Shown here: positions 48,871-58,612 of the stretch, in pieces
How positions within the stretch are numbered: the stretch's first letter is position 1
Layout of the letters: each line of letters starts with the position of its first letter
NCBI GenBank assembly: GCA_017934975.1
Contig: JAGBIM010000004.1
Location: 62,001-126,000 of the forward strand
Direction of reading: 5' to 3'
From: Clostridia bacterium
GTDB taxonomy: Bacteria; Bacillota; Clostridia; Oscillospirales; UBA644
Length of the DNA: 64,000 nucleotides
Position numbers and translations under genes: made by a program
The notes under the pieces: generated by a model
The model's input: the letters and a program-made list of their open reading frames with translations, nothing else
What the model was told of the DNA's origin: nothing
The model's database searches: none

Positions 48871-50370
48871 TTATTTTACCGTTTTGAGGAACCGAAGGAA
48901 CGCTTCGCGCCCCTCGGCGGTGCATTTATAAACTCCTGCGTCCTCCAGAACCCGACCAAAAACGACGCCGATCTCACGATGCAGAATCTCGTCCACGTTT
49001 TCGGGGGTTACGGAAGCGTAGCGAGGCAAAAATTCCTCCACCCAATCCGCGTGGGAGGCGGTCAGAGGATCGGCACGAAGATCCTTGTCCGCAAGAATCG
49101 CCTCGGCAACGGCGGCCATTTCCTTCTTCAGACGGGAAGGAAGCACCGCAATGCCCATCACCTCAATCAGGCCGATATTTTCCTTCTTGATATGATGCAG
49201 AGCGGCGTGGGGATGATAGAGCCCGTCGGGATGCTCGGGCGTGGTCAGATTGTTACGAAGAACCAGATCCAACTCGTAGCGCCCGTCACGCATCCGCGCG
49301 ATGGGCGTAACGGTATTGTGAGGCTCTCCATCGGTTTCCGCGTAGATCACGGCCGCCTCGTCGGTATAATTGCGCCAGGAAAGCAGAATCTTGTCCGCAA
49401 GATCCACAATCTTGGCGGGATCTTCTCCCGAAAGACGGATCACCGACATGGGCCAACGCAAAATGCCCGAACGGACCGATTCAAAGCCGAGGAAGGTGAA
49501 TTCCCGCTCGATCTCGGCTTTTGCCATGGCAAATTCGTAATTTCCCCCTTGGAAATGCTCGTGGGAAAGGATGGACCCGCCCACGATGGGAAGATCCGCG
49601 TTGGAGCCGACGAAATAGTGGGGGAATTGGGAAACGAAATCGAAGAGCTTCACGAAGACCGAACGGTCGATCTTCATGGGCGTATGCTCCGCGTTGAAGA
49701 CGATACAATGCTCGTTATAGTAAGAATAGGGAGAATATTGCAAACACCAGGGAGCGCCGTTTATGGTGATGGGAATGATGCGGTGAGACTGGCGGGCGGC
49801 GGCGTTCAAACGGCCTGCATACCCTTCCGTTTCCCGACAGAGGGCACACTTGGGATAGGCGGAGGGAGGTGCCTTCTTGGCGGCGGCAATGGCCTTGGGG
49901 TCCTTTTCGGGCTTGGAGAGATTGACGGTGATATCCAGATCTCCGTAAACCGTAGGCGTGACCCATTTCAGGTCCTTGACGATACGGTAGCGGCGGATAT
50001 AGTCCGTATCCCCGCTGAAGCGGTAATAATTGTCCGTGGCGGTTTTGGGAGAAATTGCGTAATCCGCGCGGAATTTGGCAATCACCTGAGAGGGCGGGGG
50101 AACGAGAACCCCCATCAGCTTGGTATCGAACAGATCCCGCTGCACGACGCTGTCTCCGTCGAGAAGACCGCGGGCGGCGGCATCGTCGATCAGATCCTTC
50201 AGGATCGCTTCCAATTCGCGGGGTTGGGCGGGAATCTCCCGATCGTCCGCATAATCGGAAAGTTGCATCACTTCCAAAAGGCGGTTAGTTGCCCAAATTG
50301 CGTCGCAGGGCTGAATCAACCCCTTCTCCTCCGCATAACGCACCAGTTCTTTAATATATCCGTTTACCAT
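48871..50370 (-). CDS. galT: UDP-glucose--hexose-1-phosphate uridylyltransferase (galactose type)
   Basis: A 499-residue GalT of the Bacillota family 2. It converts galactose 1-phosphate and UDP-glucose to glucose 1-phosphate and UDP-galactose. Motifs are IPITINGAPWCLQYSPYSYYN, HCIVFNAEHTPMKIDRSVFVKL, VGSNADLPIVGGSILSHEHFQGG with the active-site HEHFQGG region, and RYELDLVLRNNLTTPEHPDG. It has its own weak promoter and lies upstream of radC. GalK and GalE are not in the window. Presumably it metabolises galactose released by the adjacent GH35 enzyme. Confidence 0.94.
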   Translation of the reverse strand: MVNGYIKELVRYAEEKGLIQPCDAIWATNRLLEVMQLSDYADDREIPAQPRELEAILKDLIDDAAARGLLDGDSVVQRDLFDTKLMGVLVPPPSQVIAKFRADYAISPKTATDNYYRFSGDTDYIRRYRIVKDLKWVTPTVYGDLDITVNLSKPEKDPKAIAAAKKAPPSAYPKCALCRETEGYAGRLNAAARQSHRIIPITINGAPWCLQYSPYSYYNEHCIVFNAEHTPMKIDRSVFVKLFDFVSQFPHYFVGSNADLPIVGGSILSHEHFQGGNYEFAMAKAEIEREFTFLGFESVRSGILRWPMSVIRLSGEDPAKIVDLADKILLSWRNYTDEAAVIYAETDGEPHNTVTPIARMRDGRYELDLVLRNNLTTPEHPDGLYHPHAALHHIKKENIGLIEVMGIAVLPSRLKKEMAAVAEAILADKDLRADPLTASHADWVEEFLPRYASVTPENVDEILHREIGVVFGRVLEDAGVYKCTAEGREAFLRFLKTVK

Positions 50371-50402
50371 AACCACAAATCTCCCTTTTGTTTTCTGCTT
50401 CT

Positions 50403-50431
50403 ATTTTACTATAAGTGAACCGGAAAAGCAA
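50403..50431 (-). promoter_or_regulatory. Likely promoter of galT-radC
   Basis: TTGCTT (50426-50431), 17 bases, TAAAAT (50403-50408) on the minus strand; not a perfect match. Confidence 0.5.
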
Positions 50432-50473
50432 GCGAATTCAAAGGTTATCTCGGAAATTTTGCATAAAATTCAC

Positions 50474-50498
50474 AAACCCCGAAAAAACTTCGGGGTTT
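50474..50498 (-). terminator. Terminator after the GH35 gene
   Basis: AAACCCCGAA, 5-base loop, TTCGGGGTTT on the minus strand, followed by TGTGAATTTT. It separates the rha-GH35 genes from galT. Confidence 0.75.
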
Positions 50499-50509
50499 AT
50501 TGGTTGATA

Positions 50510-52276
50510 TTAACCGATGTCGGCCTTGTCTTCAAAGGAAACCACGGGCTCGGTAACGGAATCGTATTCCAGCACGATCATTTCGTTCTTGCCCTGCTTG
50601 AGAATGGGGGCGGGAACGTACAGAGTCCGTTGGGGACCCTTGGAATTCCAATAGCGGCCCAGATTGAAGCCGTTGATCCACACGGAGCCGTGTTCAAAGC
50701 CCTTCAGGCGGAGATAGGAATCCTTGGGTTCTTCCCCGATCTCCAGAGTTCCGCGGAAAAATGCGGGCATTTCAACGGGCAACCCCTCTCCGTAAACCAG
50801 TTTGGAGAGATCGTCCAGTTCCAGAGGCCAGACCTCCCAGCCGAAAAGGTGCTGATGAATCGGATCGCAGCAAACGCTGTCGGTGATCCCCTTTTCGTCG
50901 TGAAGGAAGGGACCGAAATTGATGCGGCCCAGATTTTCGACGATAACGTCGAGCACGTTGTCCTCTTCGGGGAAGGAAACGGGAACGTCGTAGGATGCGT
51001 CATTGCGGTAAACGGTTGCGATCCGTTTTCCGTTGACAAAAACGTGGGCCCGATCGTGAACGTCCCGAAGGAGGATGCTCTTGATGGGATTCAGCTTCGG
51101 CACGTGGGTTCGGTACAAAATCGCGCCGCTCATCTGCCCGTACTGCTCCATGGGAAGAATGGCGCGGGAAATTTGCTTTTCTGCCAGATAATCGGCAGAA
51201 GTACGCAACGGTGCGGATTCGGTCAAAACCACGTCTCCGTAGGCGGCCACGGGAGCGGGGGCAAATTCCCCGTAGGTGTCCTCGTCTTCCCGATAGTCCT
51301 TCAGAAGCGCCCGCAGAAGATCGTATTTTTTCGTGGTGTTCCCTTCTTCGGTGAGGGGCGCGCAATAATCGTAGCTGGTGACGGTGGGCTGATAATCCTT
51401 AGGACCGCCGCAGTTCGCTCCGTTCATAAACCCGAAGTTGGTGCCGCCGTGGAACATATAAAAGTTTACGGATGCGCCCATGTCCAGCATTTCCCGAAAA
51501 CATTCCACCGCCTCCTCGGGCTCGCGGACGTGATGCTCCTCGCCCCAATGATCGAACCAGCCGTTCCAGTATTCGGAACACATCATAGGACCGAAGAAGG
51601 TGGGGAAGGAAGTCAGATTGGCAAAGCGCTCCTTGGGCTTGGAGCCGAAGTTTGCGGTTTTGAACACGTGAGGCAGCGTCCCGCCGTAGAGGTACGTATG
51701 GGCATCCCCGTCGGACGTAAAGAGCATAATATCCAAGCCGTATTCCCGCATCTTCCCTTCCAAAAAGGCCAAATATTCCTTATCGTTGCCGTAAGAACCG
51801 TATTCGTTCTCGATCTGGCACATGATGATGGGACCGCCCTTGGTGCATTGGTGCCTGGCAAGGATGGGAATGAGGACCTTGAAATAATGATCCACCTTTT
51901 CCAGGTATTTTTCATCGGCACAGCGCAGAGAAATATTGCGGTCCTTCAGGAGCCAGGAAGGAAGCCCGCCAAACTCCCATTCGGCGCAGATATACTGGCT
52001 GGGACGGACGATGACGTGAAGATCGTATTTCTTTGCGGTTGTAAGGAAGCGTTCCACATCCGCAATCCCTTCAAAGCAAAATTGCCCTTCCTTGGGCTCG
52101 TGGAGATTCCAAGGGATATAGGTCTCCACGGTGTTGAATCCGCAGGCCTTCAGTTTCTTCAGACGGTCGTCCCAATATTCGGGGACGGTGCGGAAATAGT
52201 GAATGGAGCCGGAAATGATCTGGATCGGTTTCCCGTCCAGTTCAAAATGATCATCCTTCACAACAAAGTGGCTCAT
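50510..52276 (-). CDS. Glycoside hydrolase family 35 beta-galactosidase
   Basis: A 588-residue retaining beta-galactosidase of family GH35, cytoplasmic since no signal peptide is seen. The TIM-barrel domain begins FELDGKPIQIISGSIHYFR; YIPWNLHEPKEGQF, VIVRPSQYICAEWEFGGLP and the acid-base Glu in IMCQIENEYGSYG follow, then the nucleophile Glu in MCSEYWNGWFDHWG. GASVNFYMFHGGTNFGFMNG is diagnostic. The C-terminal jelly-roll domains (about 370-588) end with VWINGFNLGRYWNSKGPQ. The start is at 52276 because AGGAGG precedes it. It follows rhaD by 73 bases in the rhamnose operon. Confidence 0.95.
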   Translation of the reverse strand: MSHFVVKDDHFELDGKPIQIISGSIHYFRTVPEYWDDRLKKLKACGFNTVETYIPWNLHEPKEGQFCFEGIADVERFLTTAKKYDLHVIVRPSQYICAEWEFGGLPSWLLKDRNISLRCADEKYLEKVDHYFKVLIPILARHQCTKGGPIIMCQIENEYGSYGNDKEYLAFLEGKMREYGLDIMLFTSDGDAHTYLYGGTLPHVFKTANFGSKPKERFANLTSFPTFFGPMMCSEYWNGWFDHWGEEHHVREPEEAVECFREMLDMGASVNFYMFHGGTNFGFMNGANCGGPKDYQPTVTSYDYCAPLTEEGNTTKKYDLLRALLKDYREDEDTYGEFAPAPVAAYGDVVLTESAPLRTSADYLAEKQISRAILPMEQYGQMSGAILYRTHVPKLNPIKSILLRDVHDRAHVFVNGKRIATVYRNDASYDVPVSFPEEDNVLDVIVENLGRINFGPFLHDEKGITDSVCCDPIHQHLFGWEVWPLELDDLSKLVYGEGLPVEMPAFFRGTLEIGEEPKDSYLRLKGFEHGSVWINGFNLGRYWNSKGPQRTLYVPAPILKQGKNEMIVLEYDSVTEPVVSFEDKADIG

Positions 52277-52349
52277 GTAAGATCCTCCTGTTTTTGCAAG
52301 ATACGAGGACGGCAACCCCCGAAAACGGGAGTTGCCGATGAGGTTTGAA

Positions 52350-53171
52350 TTAGTCAAGAAAATCGTGATTCAAGGTGATCTTGAAATCCTTTTCGATGGC
52401 CCGCAGATAATCGTCGGTGATGGTCTGCAGGATGGGCTTGCCCGTGTTGAGGATGGCAAGATAGATCTGAGCGGATTTTTCCACGGTGTGCATCAGACCG
52501 AAGGTGTTGTCAAAATCGGTGCTGGCACAGAAAATGCCGTGGTGAGCCCAGATGGCCACGTCAAAATCCTTCATGTAACCGCTGGTGACGCGGGCGATAT
52601 CCAGTCCGCCGGGCATCATCCAGGGAACGACTGCAACGCCGTGGGGGAAGATGATGGGACATTCGGTCATGGTGCTCCACAGAGCGCGGGAGAAAACCTT
52701 GTTGTCCAGAGGAAGAACGAAGGTCAAGGCAATGACGCCCACGGGGTGGCAGTGATAAATCACGCGATAATCGGGGTTTGCGGCCTTCTTGACGGAATGA
52801 TTCATCAGATGGCTGGGGAATTCGCTGGTGGGACGGTCTTTGCCGTCGTTCAGTCCCCATACCAGACGGTAGGCGTCGCCCTTTTCGTTGATTTCGGCAA
52901 TGCCGATGGCCAGTTCGGGAGAGACTCTGAAATTCTGGAAGAATTTGCCCGTGCCGGTGGTCATGAAATATTCACCCGCCAGATTTTCCACGGTCATACC
53001 GAGGGAAACCCATTCGCCGGGAGTATAGAAATAAGGACGGCAATCTTCCACTTCGTCGGCTTTCATGCGATAAGTAAGGTTTCCGCCGTTGCGTTCGTGC
53101 CAGCCTTGCTTCCAGCCTTCGTCACCCAGGCGAATATAGCCCTGCATTACGTTGGTATCAAAAATAGACAT
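52350..53171 (-). CDS. rhaD: Rhamnulose-1-phosphate aldolase
   Basis: A 273-residue class II aldolase that splits rhamnulose 1-phosphate into dihydroxyacetone phosphate and lactaldehyde. The family signatures include MSIFDTNVMQGYIRLGDEGW at the start, EWVSLGMTVENLAGEYFMTTGTGKFF, SHLMNHSVKKAANPDYRVIYHCHP (zinc His region), IFPHGVAVVPWMMPGG and VAIWAHHGIFC. The start at 53171 has AAGGAG 8 bases upstream. Order rhaB-rhaA-rhaD is conserved. Length is normal. Confidence 0.96.
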   Translation of the reverse strand: MSIFDTNVMQGYIRLGDEGWKQGWHERNGGNLTYRMKADEVEDCRPYFYTPGEWVSLGMTVENLAGEYFMTTGTGKFFQNFRVSPELAIGIAEINEKGDAYRLVWGLNDGKDRPTSEFPSHLMNHSVKKAANPDYRVIYHCHPVGVIALTFVLPLDNKVFSRALWSTMTECPIIFPHGVAVVPWMMPGGLDIARVTSGYMKDFDVAIWAHHGIFCASTDFDNTFGLMHTVEKSAQIYLAILNTGKPILQTITDDYLRAIEKDFKITLNHDFLD

Positions 53172-53189
53172 AATCAATTCTCCTTTTTC

Positions 53190-54431
53190 TCAGCCGCGCG
53201 TTGCCAGCACGGTTTTTTCATAATCGCGGACGGACTTCAGCCATTCGGAGCCTGCGGGAACGCCGCTGCGGTTGCAGTATTCGGCCCAAACGTCGCCGAA
53301 GGGAAGGGTCTTTGCCTCCTCAGACAGGACGAGAACGTCGGTGAAATTGCCTTCGTTCTGAGCGGCCTTCAGATCGGGCTGAAGCAGGGCGAAAAGCAGA
53401 GCCTTCTGCATATTACGGGTACCCACCACCCATGCGGCGATGCGGTTGATGCTGGCGTCAAAGAAGTCCAGACCGATGAGAACCTTTTCGGTGGCGTCGT
53501 TGCGGACGATTTCCTTGGCGATTTCCTTCAGCTCGTCGTCGAAAATGACCACGTGGTCGGAGTCCCAACGAACGGGACGGGAGACGTGCAAAGGAATCTT
53601 GTCAAAGAAGGGCAAGAGAGCGGGAATCTTGTCGCTGACCACTTCGGTGGGATGGAAGTGACCGTTGTCCAAAAGGTAATAAACGCCGGGATGGGAGGCG
53701 GCGTAGGAAACGTAGAACTCGCCGCTGCCCACGGTGTAGGATTCCACACCGATGCCGAACACCTTGCTTTCCACACAATCGATAACGCCCTCCAGCTTTT
53801 CTGCAAAGATCTGATCCAGGCTGTCCTTCAGACGCATACGGGGTCCGAGGCGGTCGGCGGGAATATCTTTATAGCCGTCGGGAATCCAGACGTTGACCAA
53901 ACAGTGGGTGTTCAGTTCCTTGGCAAAATAGGCGGCGATACGGCGGCAGGCGATGCCGTGACGGATCCAGAACTGACGGATCTCTTCGTTAGGATGAGAG
54001 AGGGTCAGACCGTCGGCGGCCAGAGGATGGGAGAAATAAGTGGGGTTGAAATCCAGACCGATATCGTGCTTCTTGGCAAATTCCACCCATTTTGCAAAAT
54101 GCTTGGGTTCCAAGGCGTCCCGATCGGCGTATTCCCCTTCTTCAAAAATCGCGTAGCAAGCGTGCAGGTTGAGACGCTTTTTGCCGGGGATCAGTTTGTA
54201 GCTTTCTTCCAGGTCGGCCATCAGCTCTTCGGGGGTGCGGGCGCGGCCGGGATAGTTCCCCGTGGTCTGAATCCCGCCGGAGAGGCTCGCGTCGGGGCGG
54301 TCAAAGCCCAGAACGTCGTCTCCCTGCCAGCAGTGCATGCTGACGGGAATCTTCTTCAGAGTTTCCAGCGCGGCTTCGGTATCAATGCCGAAAGACTTGT
54401 AAAGTTCTTTTGCAGATTCGTAACGGTTCAT
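53190..54431 (-). CDS. rhaA: L-rhamnose isomerase
   Basis: A 413-residue isomerase that converts L-rhamnose to L-rhamnulose. Recognisable are [58 protein letters not shown] (metal and substrate site), [20 protein letters not shown] and DEVSDKIP-like [12 protein letters not shown], then [14 protein letters not shown] and [17 protein letters not shown]. Length matches the family. It starts one base after the rhaB stop, with GGAGG in the end of rhaB. Confidence 0.96.
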   Translation of the reverse strand: MNRYESAKELYKSFGIDTEAALETLKKIPVSMHCWQGDDVLGFDRPDASLSGGIQTTGNYPGRARTPEELMADLEESYKLIPGKKRLNLHACYAIFEEGEYADRDALEPKHFAKWVEFAKKHDIGLDFNPTYFSHPLAADGLTLSHPNEEIRQFWIRHGIACRRIAAYFAKELNTHCLVNVWIPDGYKDIPADRLGPRMRLKDSLDQIFAEKLEGVIDCVESKVFGIGVESYTVGSGEFYVSYAASHPGVYYLLDNGHFHPTEVVSDKIPALLPFFDKIPLHVSRPVRWDSDHVVIFDDELKEIAKEIVRNDATEKVLIGLDFFDASINRIAAWVVGTRNMQKALLFALLQPDLKAAQNEGNFTDVLVLSEEAKTLPFGDVWAEYCNRSGVPAGSEWLKSVRDYEKTVLATRG

Positions 54432-54432
54432 A

Positions 54433-55839
54433 TCAATTTCCTCCGTAAGTTTTCAATTCAAAGCTATCGGCCACGGCCTTGCGTGCCTCGGCCACGTTGG
54501 CGAAGACCCCTTCGCAGATCAGTTGGCACAGGATATTTCCGATGGAAGAACATTCCGTGGGACCGGCCAGAACGGGAACTCCGCAAGCCTTGGCGGTCAG
54601 TTCGTCCAGATACTCGTCACGGCTGCCTCCGCCCACGATGTGAATACATTCCAGATCGTGTCCCACGATCTCCTTGAGCAGGTTGAAATATTTCGCATAC
54701 GCAGAAGAAAGGCCCGCGTAAATGGATTGCATAATCTCACCCACGGTGGAGGGAACGGGCTGACCGGAATCGCGGCAATAGGCCTTGATCTCCTCCATCA
54801 TGTTGTCGGGGGCAAGAAAACGGGGGTCACACACGTCCACTACGGAGGGGAAATCCTTGGCGGCGATGGCCATATCGGCCAGTTCTCCGAAGGAATATTT
54901 TTTATCCAGTTCCCGACGGACCGACTGAACGAACCACATCCCGTTGATATTCCGCAGATAACGGATACGGCCGTCGCTGGCCCCTTCGTTGGTAAATTTG
55001 GCGGCAAAGCCTTCGTCGGAGGTGTTTGCCTTATCCAGCTCCGTACCGAAGATGGACCAGGTGCCGCTGGAAATGTACACGGCGTTGCTCTTTTGCGTGG
55101 GAACGGCCAAAACAGCGGAGGCGGTGTCGTGGGTTGCGGCAAGGATCACGCGGCAGGAGAAGCCTACCTTATCCACGATCTCCTGCTTCAGAGGGCCCAC
55201 CTCGCAGCAGGGGCGGTGAATCTTCCCGAAAGCCTCTTTGGGATAGCCGATCAGCTCCAGAATCTTTTCGTCCCACGTGCCCGTTTCGCAGTTGAGCATG
55301 TTGGTGGTGGAGCTGTTGGTATATTCGTTCATCTTCACGCCGGTGAGCAGGAAGTTGAGATATTCGGGGAACATCAAAAAGGTTTTGGTGCGGGCCACGA
55401 GCTCCGGATCCCGCAAAGCGGTTTCGTAGAGTTGGAACAGGGTATTGATGGCTTGCGCCTGGCAACCTGTGCGGGCGTAAAGCTCCGATTCGGGCATTTT
55501 TTCAAAGAATTTTTCCACCATACCCACGGTACGACTGTCCCGATAGGCGTAGGTTTCGCCCAGAATCCGATCCTTTTCGTCGAGAAGCACGTAGTCCACG
55601 CCCCAGGTATCGATGCCCATGGTAGTGGGAATTTTCCCGATCTCGCGGCAATGGCAAAGCCCGTCCACGATGTGACCGAACAGACTGTCGTAATCCCAAC
55701 AGAGATGTCCGTTGCGGCGGGTCACGTTGTTTTCAAAGCGGTAGACCTCTTCCAGAACGATCCGTCCCTCTTCCAGGCTTCCCAGAATCAGACGGCCGCT
55801 GGAGGCGCCCAGGTCTACGGCAAGATGATATTTCTGCAT
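54433..55839 (-). CDS. rhaB: L-rhamnulokinase
   Basis: A 468-residue FGGY-family sugar kinase. The ATP-phosphate site [16 protein letters not shown] opens the protein, [20 protein letters not shown] gives the catalytic Asp region, and the hexokinase-like [25 protein letters not shown] ends the ATPase core. [16 protein letters not shown] is typical of RhaB. Its Cys-rich positions are unremarkable. First gene of the rhamnose operon, behind a strong promoter. No rhamnose transporter or regulator is adjacent. Confidence 0.95.
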   Translation of the reverse strand: MQKYHLAVDLGASSGRLILGSLEEGRIVLEEVYRFENNVTRRNGHLCWDYDSLFGHIVDGLCHCREIGKIPTTMGIDTWGVDYVLLDEKDRILGETYAYRDSRTVGMVEKFFEKMPESELYARTGCQAQAINTLFQLYETALRDPELVARTKTFLMFPEYLNFLLTGVKMNEYTNSSTTNMLNCETGTWDEKILELIGYPKEAFGKIHRPCCEVGPLKQEIVDKVGFSCRVILAATHDTASAVLAVPTQKSNAVYISSGTWSIFGTELDKANTSDEGFAAKFTNEGASDGRIRYLRNINGMWFVQSVRRELDKKYSFGELADMAIAAKDFPSVVDVCDPRFLAPDNMMEEIKAYCRDSGQPVPSTVGEIMQSIYAGLSSAYAKYFNLLKEIVGHDLECIHIVGGGSRDEYLDELTAKACGVPVLAGPTECSSIGNILCQLICEGVFANVAEARKAVADSFELKTYGGN

Positions 55840-55891
55840 ATTTCCTCCATTCCCTTTTCAGGTGTATTGCAAGGCATAATATAACGAATAT

Positions 55892-55920
55892 ATCATACCA
55901 TATTTTTTTGGATTTGTCAA
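55892..55920 (-). promoter_or_regulatory. Promoter of the rhamnose operon
   Basis: TTGACA (55915-55920), 17 bases, TATGAT (55892-55897), with TATGG before the -10. Confidence 0.88.
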
Positions 55921-55960
55921 GAAAAAAAGAGGGATTTTACGGATCTTTTTTCCGAAGGGG

Positions 55961-55989
55961 TTGTAAAATCCGAAAAGATATGGTATAAT
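55961..55989 (+). promoter_or_regulatory. Promoter of the cytoplasmic EEP gene
   Basis: TTGTAA (55961-55966), 17 bases, TATAAT (55984-55989), with TATGG before the -10. Divergent from the rha promoter. Confidence 0.85.
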
Positions 55990-56014
55990 GAAAAAAACGG
56001 CGGGGAGGCAGGCA

Positions 56015-56734
56015 ATGGAACTGAAAATCGCAACCTTCAACATTCAGCACGGGCGGGATCACCCGCACGGATTGAAGACGGGGGAAGAAAAAATCGATCT
56101 TGCGTTGATGGCGGAGACGATCCGCAAAATGGACGTGGATCTGTGCGGGCTCAACGAAGTGCGCAACCAGGATTTCTGCAATCAGGCGGAGGAAATCGCC
56201 AAGATTTTGGGGTGGCACTACGTCTTCTGCCCTGCCATTGAAATTCGCAACGGGACCTACGGAAACGCTCTGGTGAGCCGATTTCCCATCAAAGCGGTGC
56301 GAGCGGTTCCCATTACCACGTCCTTTTTGGAGCGCAATCCGTTGAAATGGTACGAGGATCGGGTGATTCTGGTGGCCACGGTGGACGTGGAAGGGAAAGA
56401 AATCACGGTGATGAGCAGTCATTTCGGTCTGCATGAAATCGAGATGGAAAAGGCGACGCAAACGGTCCTGCGGGAGGCGGAAGGCATAGCCTCTCCCCTG
56501 CTTTTCATGGGGGATCTGAACATGACGCCCGACGATGAAAAAATCCGACGGTTGCAAGGATTTTTCACAGACAGCGCCACGGTGGGAACAGGAAATCTTT
56601 GGACGTTTCCCTCTCACGAACCCGATCGGAAAATTGATTATATCTTTGCAAAAAATGCGCGGGTTCTGTCCTGTGAGGTGCCCAATCTCGTGGCGGCGGA
56701 TCATCTGCCCGTAAAGGCGATTCTGGAAATCTGA
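56015..56734 (+). CDS. Endonuclease/exonuclease/phosphatase family protein, cytoplasmic
   Basis: A 239-residue DNase I-fold enzyme without a signal peptide. The start ATG at 56015 (MELKIATFNIQHGRDHPHG) is preceded by GGGAGG; an earlier in-frame ATG lies on the -10 box. Motifs are LKIATFNIQHG, VDLCGLNEVRNQ (catalytic Glu), VMSSHFGLHEIE, LLFMGDLNMTPDDEK and VAADHLPVKAIL, with DYIFAKNARVLSCE before. It resembles exodeoxyribonuclease III-like or metal-dependent phosphodiesterase proteins; the substrate is unknown. Monocistronic and divergent from the rha operon. Confidence 0.9.
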   Translation: MELKIATFNIQHGRDHPHGLKTGEEKIDLALMAETIRKMDVDLCGLNEVRNQDFCNQAEEIAKILGWHYVFCPAIEIRNGTYGNALVSRFPIKAVRAVPITTSFLERNPLKWYEDRVILVATVDVEGKEITVMSSHFGLHEIEMEKATQTVLREAEGIASPLLFMGDLNMTPDDEKIRRLQGFFTDSATVGTGNLWTFPSHEPDRKIDYIFAKNARVLSCEVPNLVAADHLPVKAILEI

Positions 56735-56741
56735 ATACGAA

Positions 56742-56780
56742 TAAAAAAAAGAACACCCGATCCGAGAGGATCGGGTGTGT
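56742..56780 (-). terminator. Terminator at the end of the TasA-like cluster
   Basis: ACACCCGATCC, loop of four, GGATCGGGTGT; on the minus strand TTCTTTTTTTTATTC follows. Confidence 0.88.
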
Positions 56781-56785
56781 TTCAA

Positions 56786-57340
56786 TCAAGACATATTGTT
56801 AACGTCGTAATCACCGTTATAATCGAGGAAATAGATTTCCCGCAGGCCGTCCCAACCTGCAAAAAGGTTTCGGGACGCATCATTGGCCTGAATGATATTG
56901 GGCTTATTGTCGGTACCGCGGCGAGCAATTACATACCCAACCACGTCATCTCCTGAATCATCCACGAAGAAACGAACCGAACCAACCGTCAACCCAACGT
57001 CAACGCCCTCGTTCCAGTTAAAATCCACACCGGACTTGGGGATCTGCACGAGGGGCCCGTCTCCGCTTTCCGTATAACTGGTGCGTTCCCAAGAACAGAA
57101 ATAGAGAATCTCGATGGCATCAATCTCCGCTTCGGAATACTCGGCACGAACGTCTTTGTTAAATTCGCTGTCCGCCTCAAGGATGCAGTCGTACGTCAAG
57201 GGAATTACATTGAAATAGAGCACGGAATTGTCGGTTTTCTGCACGTATTTCGCATTGATGGCAGTAAACATCATAAAGCTTAATACGCACAAAAGAAGGA
57301 GTACTCCTGCGGTAAAGAGAGGCGTTGCTTTTCTATACAT
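56786..57340 (-). CDS. Secreted or membrane-anchored TasA-like cluster protein, 184 aa
   Basis: Exported protein of unknown function at the end of the fibre cluster. The N-terminus MYRKATPLFTAGVLLLLCVLSFMMF is a hydrophobic signal and continues with TAINAKYVQKTDN, a motif like the AKYT/V region of the SipW-type signals in the adjacent substrates, so I think it is also processed by a SipW-like peptidase. The remainder is a beta-rich domain with DVGLTVGSVRFFVDDSGDDV and ends YFLDYNGDYDVNNMS. The start at 57340 follows AAGGAGG. It may be a minor or anchoring subunit. Confidence 0.65.
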   Translation of the reverse strand: MYRKATPLFTAGVLLLLCVLSFMMFTAINAKYVQKTDNSVLYFNVIPLTYDCILEADSEFNKDVRAEYSEAEIDAIEILYFCSWERTSYTESGDGPLVQIPKSGVDFNWNEGVDVGLTVGSVRFFVDDSGDDVVGYVIARRGTDNKPNIIQANDASRNLFAGWDGLREIYFLDYNGDYDVNNMS

Positions 57341-57353
57341 TTGCAGCACCTCC

Positions 57354-58010
57354 TTAATCCAACTGCGTGCCAACCGCACCCACGAAAATCGTGGAGGTAA
57401 TCGGTTGGACGGAGTCTGAGGTGAGATAGATCATAAGTTCACAATTTTTAGATTGCGCAAGAAGGCCGCCGTTTACACTATCCGTTTGCACGGGGAAGGT
57501 CGCAACGGAGGGGAAGGTATAAACGTATCTGCCGTCGTCGTCAATAACGGGGGAACCTTGATATTCCGCATAAACAGTCTGGCTGTTTTCATCCTGATAA
57601 AGCAAGCGGAATTCCAAACCGTAAATCTCGTGAAGAGCTTCGGAGCAGGCAACGGTCACGTCTACCTTTTGCGAAGTTTCTGCGATATAAAGCACATCGT
57701 CAACAGTCTGCGTATTACGCAAAACGATCGGGGAATAAAAAACGCGTGCGTTCCCATTTTCGAGGATCTGCTCCTCGGTTTGCCCTTCAAAATTCCGACA
57801 GTCAATGGTATGAGAATTTTGCGCGCCGTCAAAGGTTGCGGAAACGGCGAAGCGGGCGACGCGGGCGGAATCGGAGCCCTCGGAGGAGGAGGTGTATTTT
57901 GCGAAGGTGCCGACGAGAATATAGGCCACCGCAACGGTCAGGAGCAGCAACAACAGCGCCAAGCGGGAGGTCCAGAAGAAGACCGGTTTGGCGTGCTTAT
58001 TCTTTTGCAT
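57354..58010 (-). CDS. TasA/camelysin-like protein with SipW-type signal, 218 aa
   Basis: An exported fibre-type protein. The signal region has a long hydrophobic helix and ends LVGTFAKYTSSSEGSDSA, followed by RVARF; this TFAKYTSS..GSDSARVA sequence is shared almost exactly with the main subunit at 59810. The mature part is beta-rich (NARVFYSPIVLRNTQTVDDV, then VDVTVACSEALHEIYGLEF). The start at 58010 is preceded by GAGG and overlaps the signal peptidase gene by 14 bases, indicating translational coupling. Probably a minor subunit. Function inferred. Confidence 0.75.
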   Translation of the reverse strand: MQKNKHAKPVFFWTSRLALLLLLLTVAVAYILVGTFAKYTSSSEGSDSARVARFAVSATFDGAQNSHTIDCRNFEGQTEEQILENGNARVFYSPIVLRNTQTVDDVLYIAETSQKVDVTVACSEALHEIYGLEFRLLYQDENSQTVYAEYQGSPVIDDDGRYVYTFPSVATFPVQTDSVNGGLLAQSKNCELMIYLTSDSVQPITSTIFVGAVGTQLD

Positions 58011-58608
58011 GGGCATCCACCTCGCTTTCCGAAGGGGGTTCCGAGGGAGAGGCGGCGTGTTTCAGCCGACGGATCTCCTCCAGAATCGCTTCTTTTTCTT
58101 TTTCGTCTTCCCTGCGGTCGGCACGGGCAGCAGCCCAGAGCAAGAAGATCGCGAGACCGATGATGACGGCGGTCCCGAGGGGAGAACGAATCATATCAAA
58201 TGCGGTACCAACGTGGGCAATGCGATAAAAGGCTCTGCCTTTGATCCGCGCGATATCAATGGGGGCATCGGGGGTGTTGTTGGCATCCCCCTGGGTCTGA
58301 ACGGTGGTTTCGTCCAGAAATTTGATGATGCGGTGCACGACCAGGGATTCTCCGTCCTGGAAAACCACCACGTCACCGACGCAATAAGACGATTCTTCGC
58401 GGACGAGAATCAGATCGTCCACGGAAAGCTCGGGTTCCATACTGCCCGAAAGAACCACGGCGCCGCCGTAGCCAAAGGGCATGGGAAGTTTATTTTTGCC
58501 GAAAGCGGCCGCGTTTGCACTGTAAATGCCAAATCCGATGAGGAGGGCAAAAACCACGAGAAGAATCCAATATACGGTTTTCAGCAGAATCTTCAAGGGT
58601 TTTTTCAT
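57997..58608 (-). CDS. sipW: SipW-like signal peptidase I, copy 1
   Basis: A 203-residue membrane signal peptidase of the ER (SipW) type. An N-terminal membrane helix (YWILLVVFALLIGFGIY) is followed by VVLSGSMEPELSVDDLILV (catalytic Ser in SGSMEP), VGDVVVFQDGESLVVHRII, in which His replaces the Lys of ordinary bacterial signal peptidases, and TQGDANNTPD. A second helix is at about 145-165. The C-terminus is highly charged. Such enzymes process TasA-like substrates; the clustered substrates here support this. Confidence 0.93.
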   Translation of the reverse strand: MKKPLKILLKTVYWILLVVFALLIGFGIYSANAAAFGKNKLPMPFGYGGAVVLSGSMEPELSVDDLILVREESSYCVGDVVVFQDGESLVVHRIIKFLDETTVQTQGDANNTPDAPIDIARIKGRAFYRIAHVGTAFDMIRSPLGTAVIIGLAIFLLWAAARADRREDEKEKEAILEEIRRLKHAASPSEPPSESEVDAHAKE

Positions 58609-58612
58609 GAAA

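Noticed and set aside
52276..52357. Longer N-terminus for the GH35 enzyme
   Set aside because: The upstream in-frame extension overlaps rhaD and lacks a ribosome site, whereas AGGAGG precedes the internal ATG at 52276.
50459..54677. Two long plus-strand frames opposite GH35, rhaD and rhaA
   Set aside because: Antisense to recognisable sugar-metabolism genes; no start signals.
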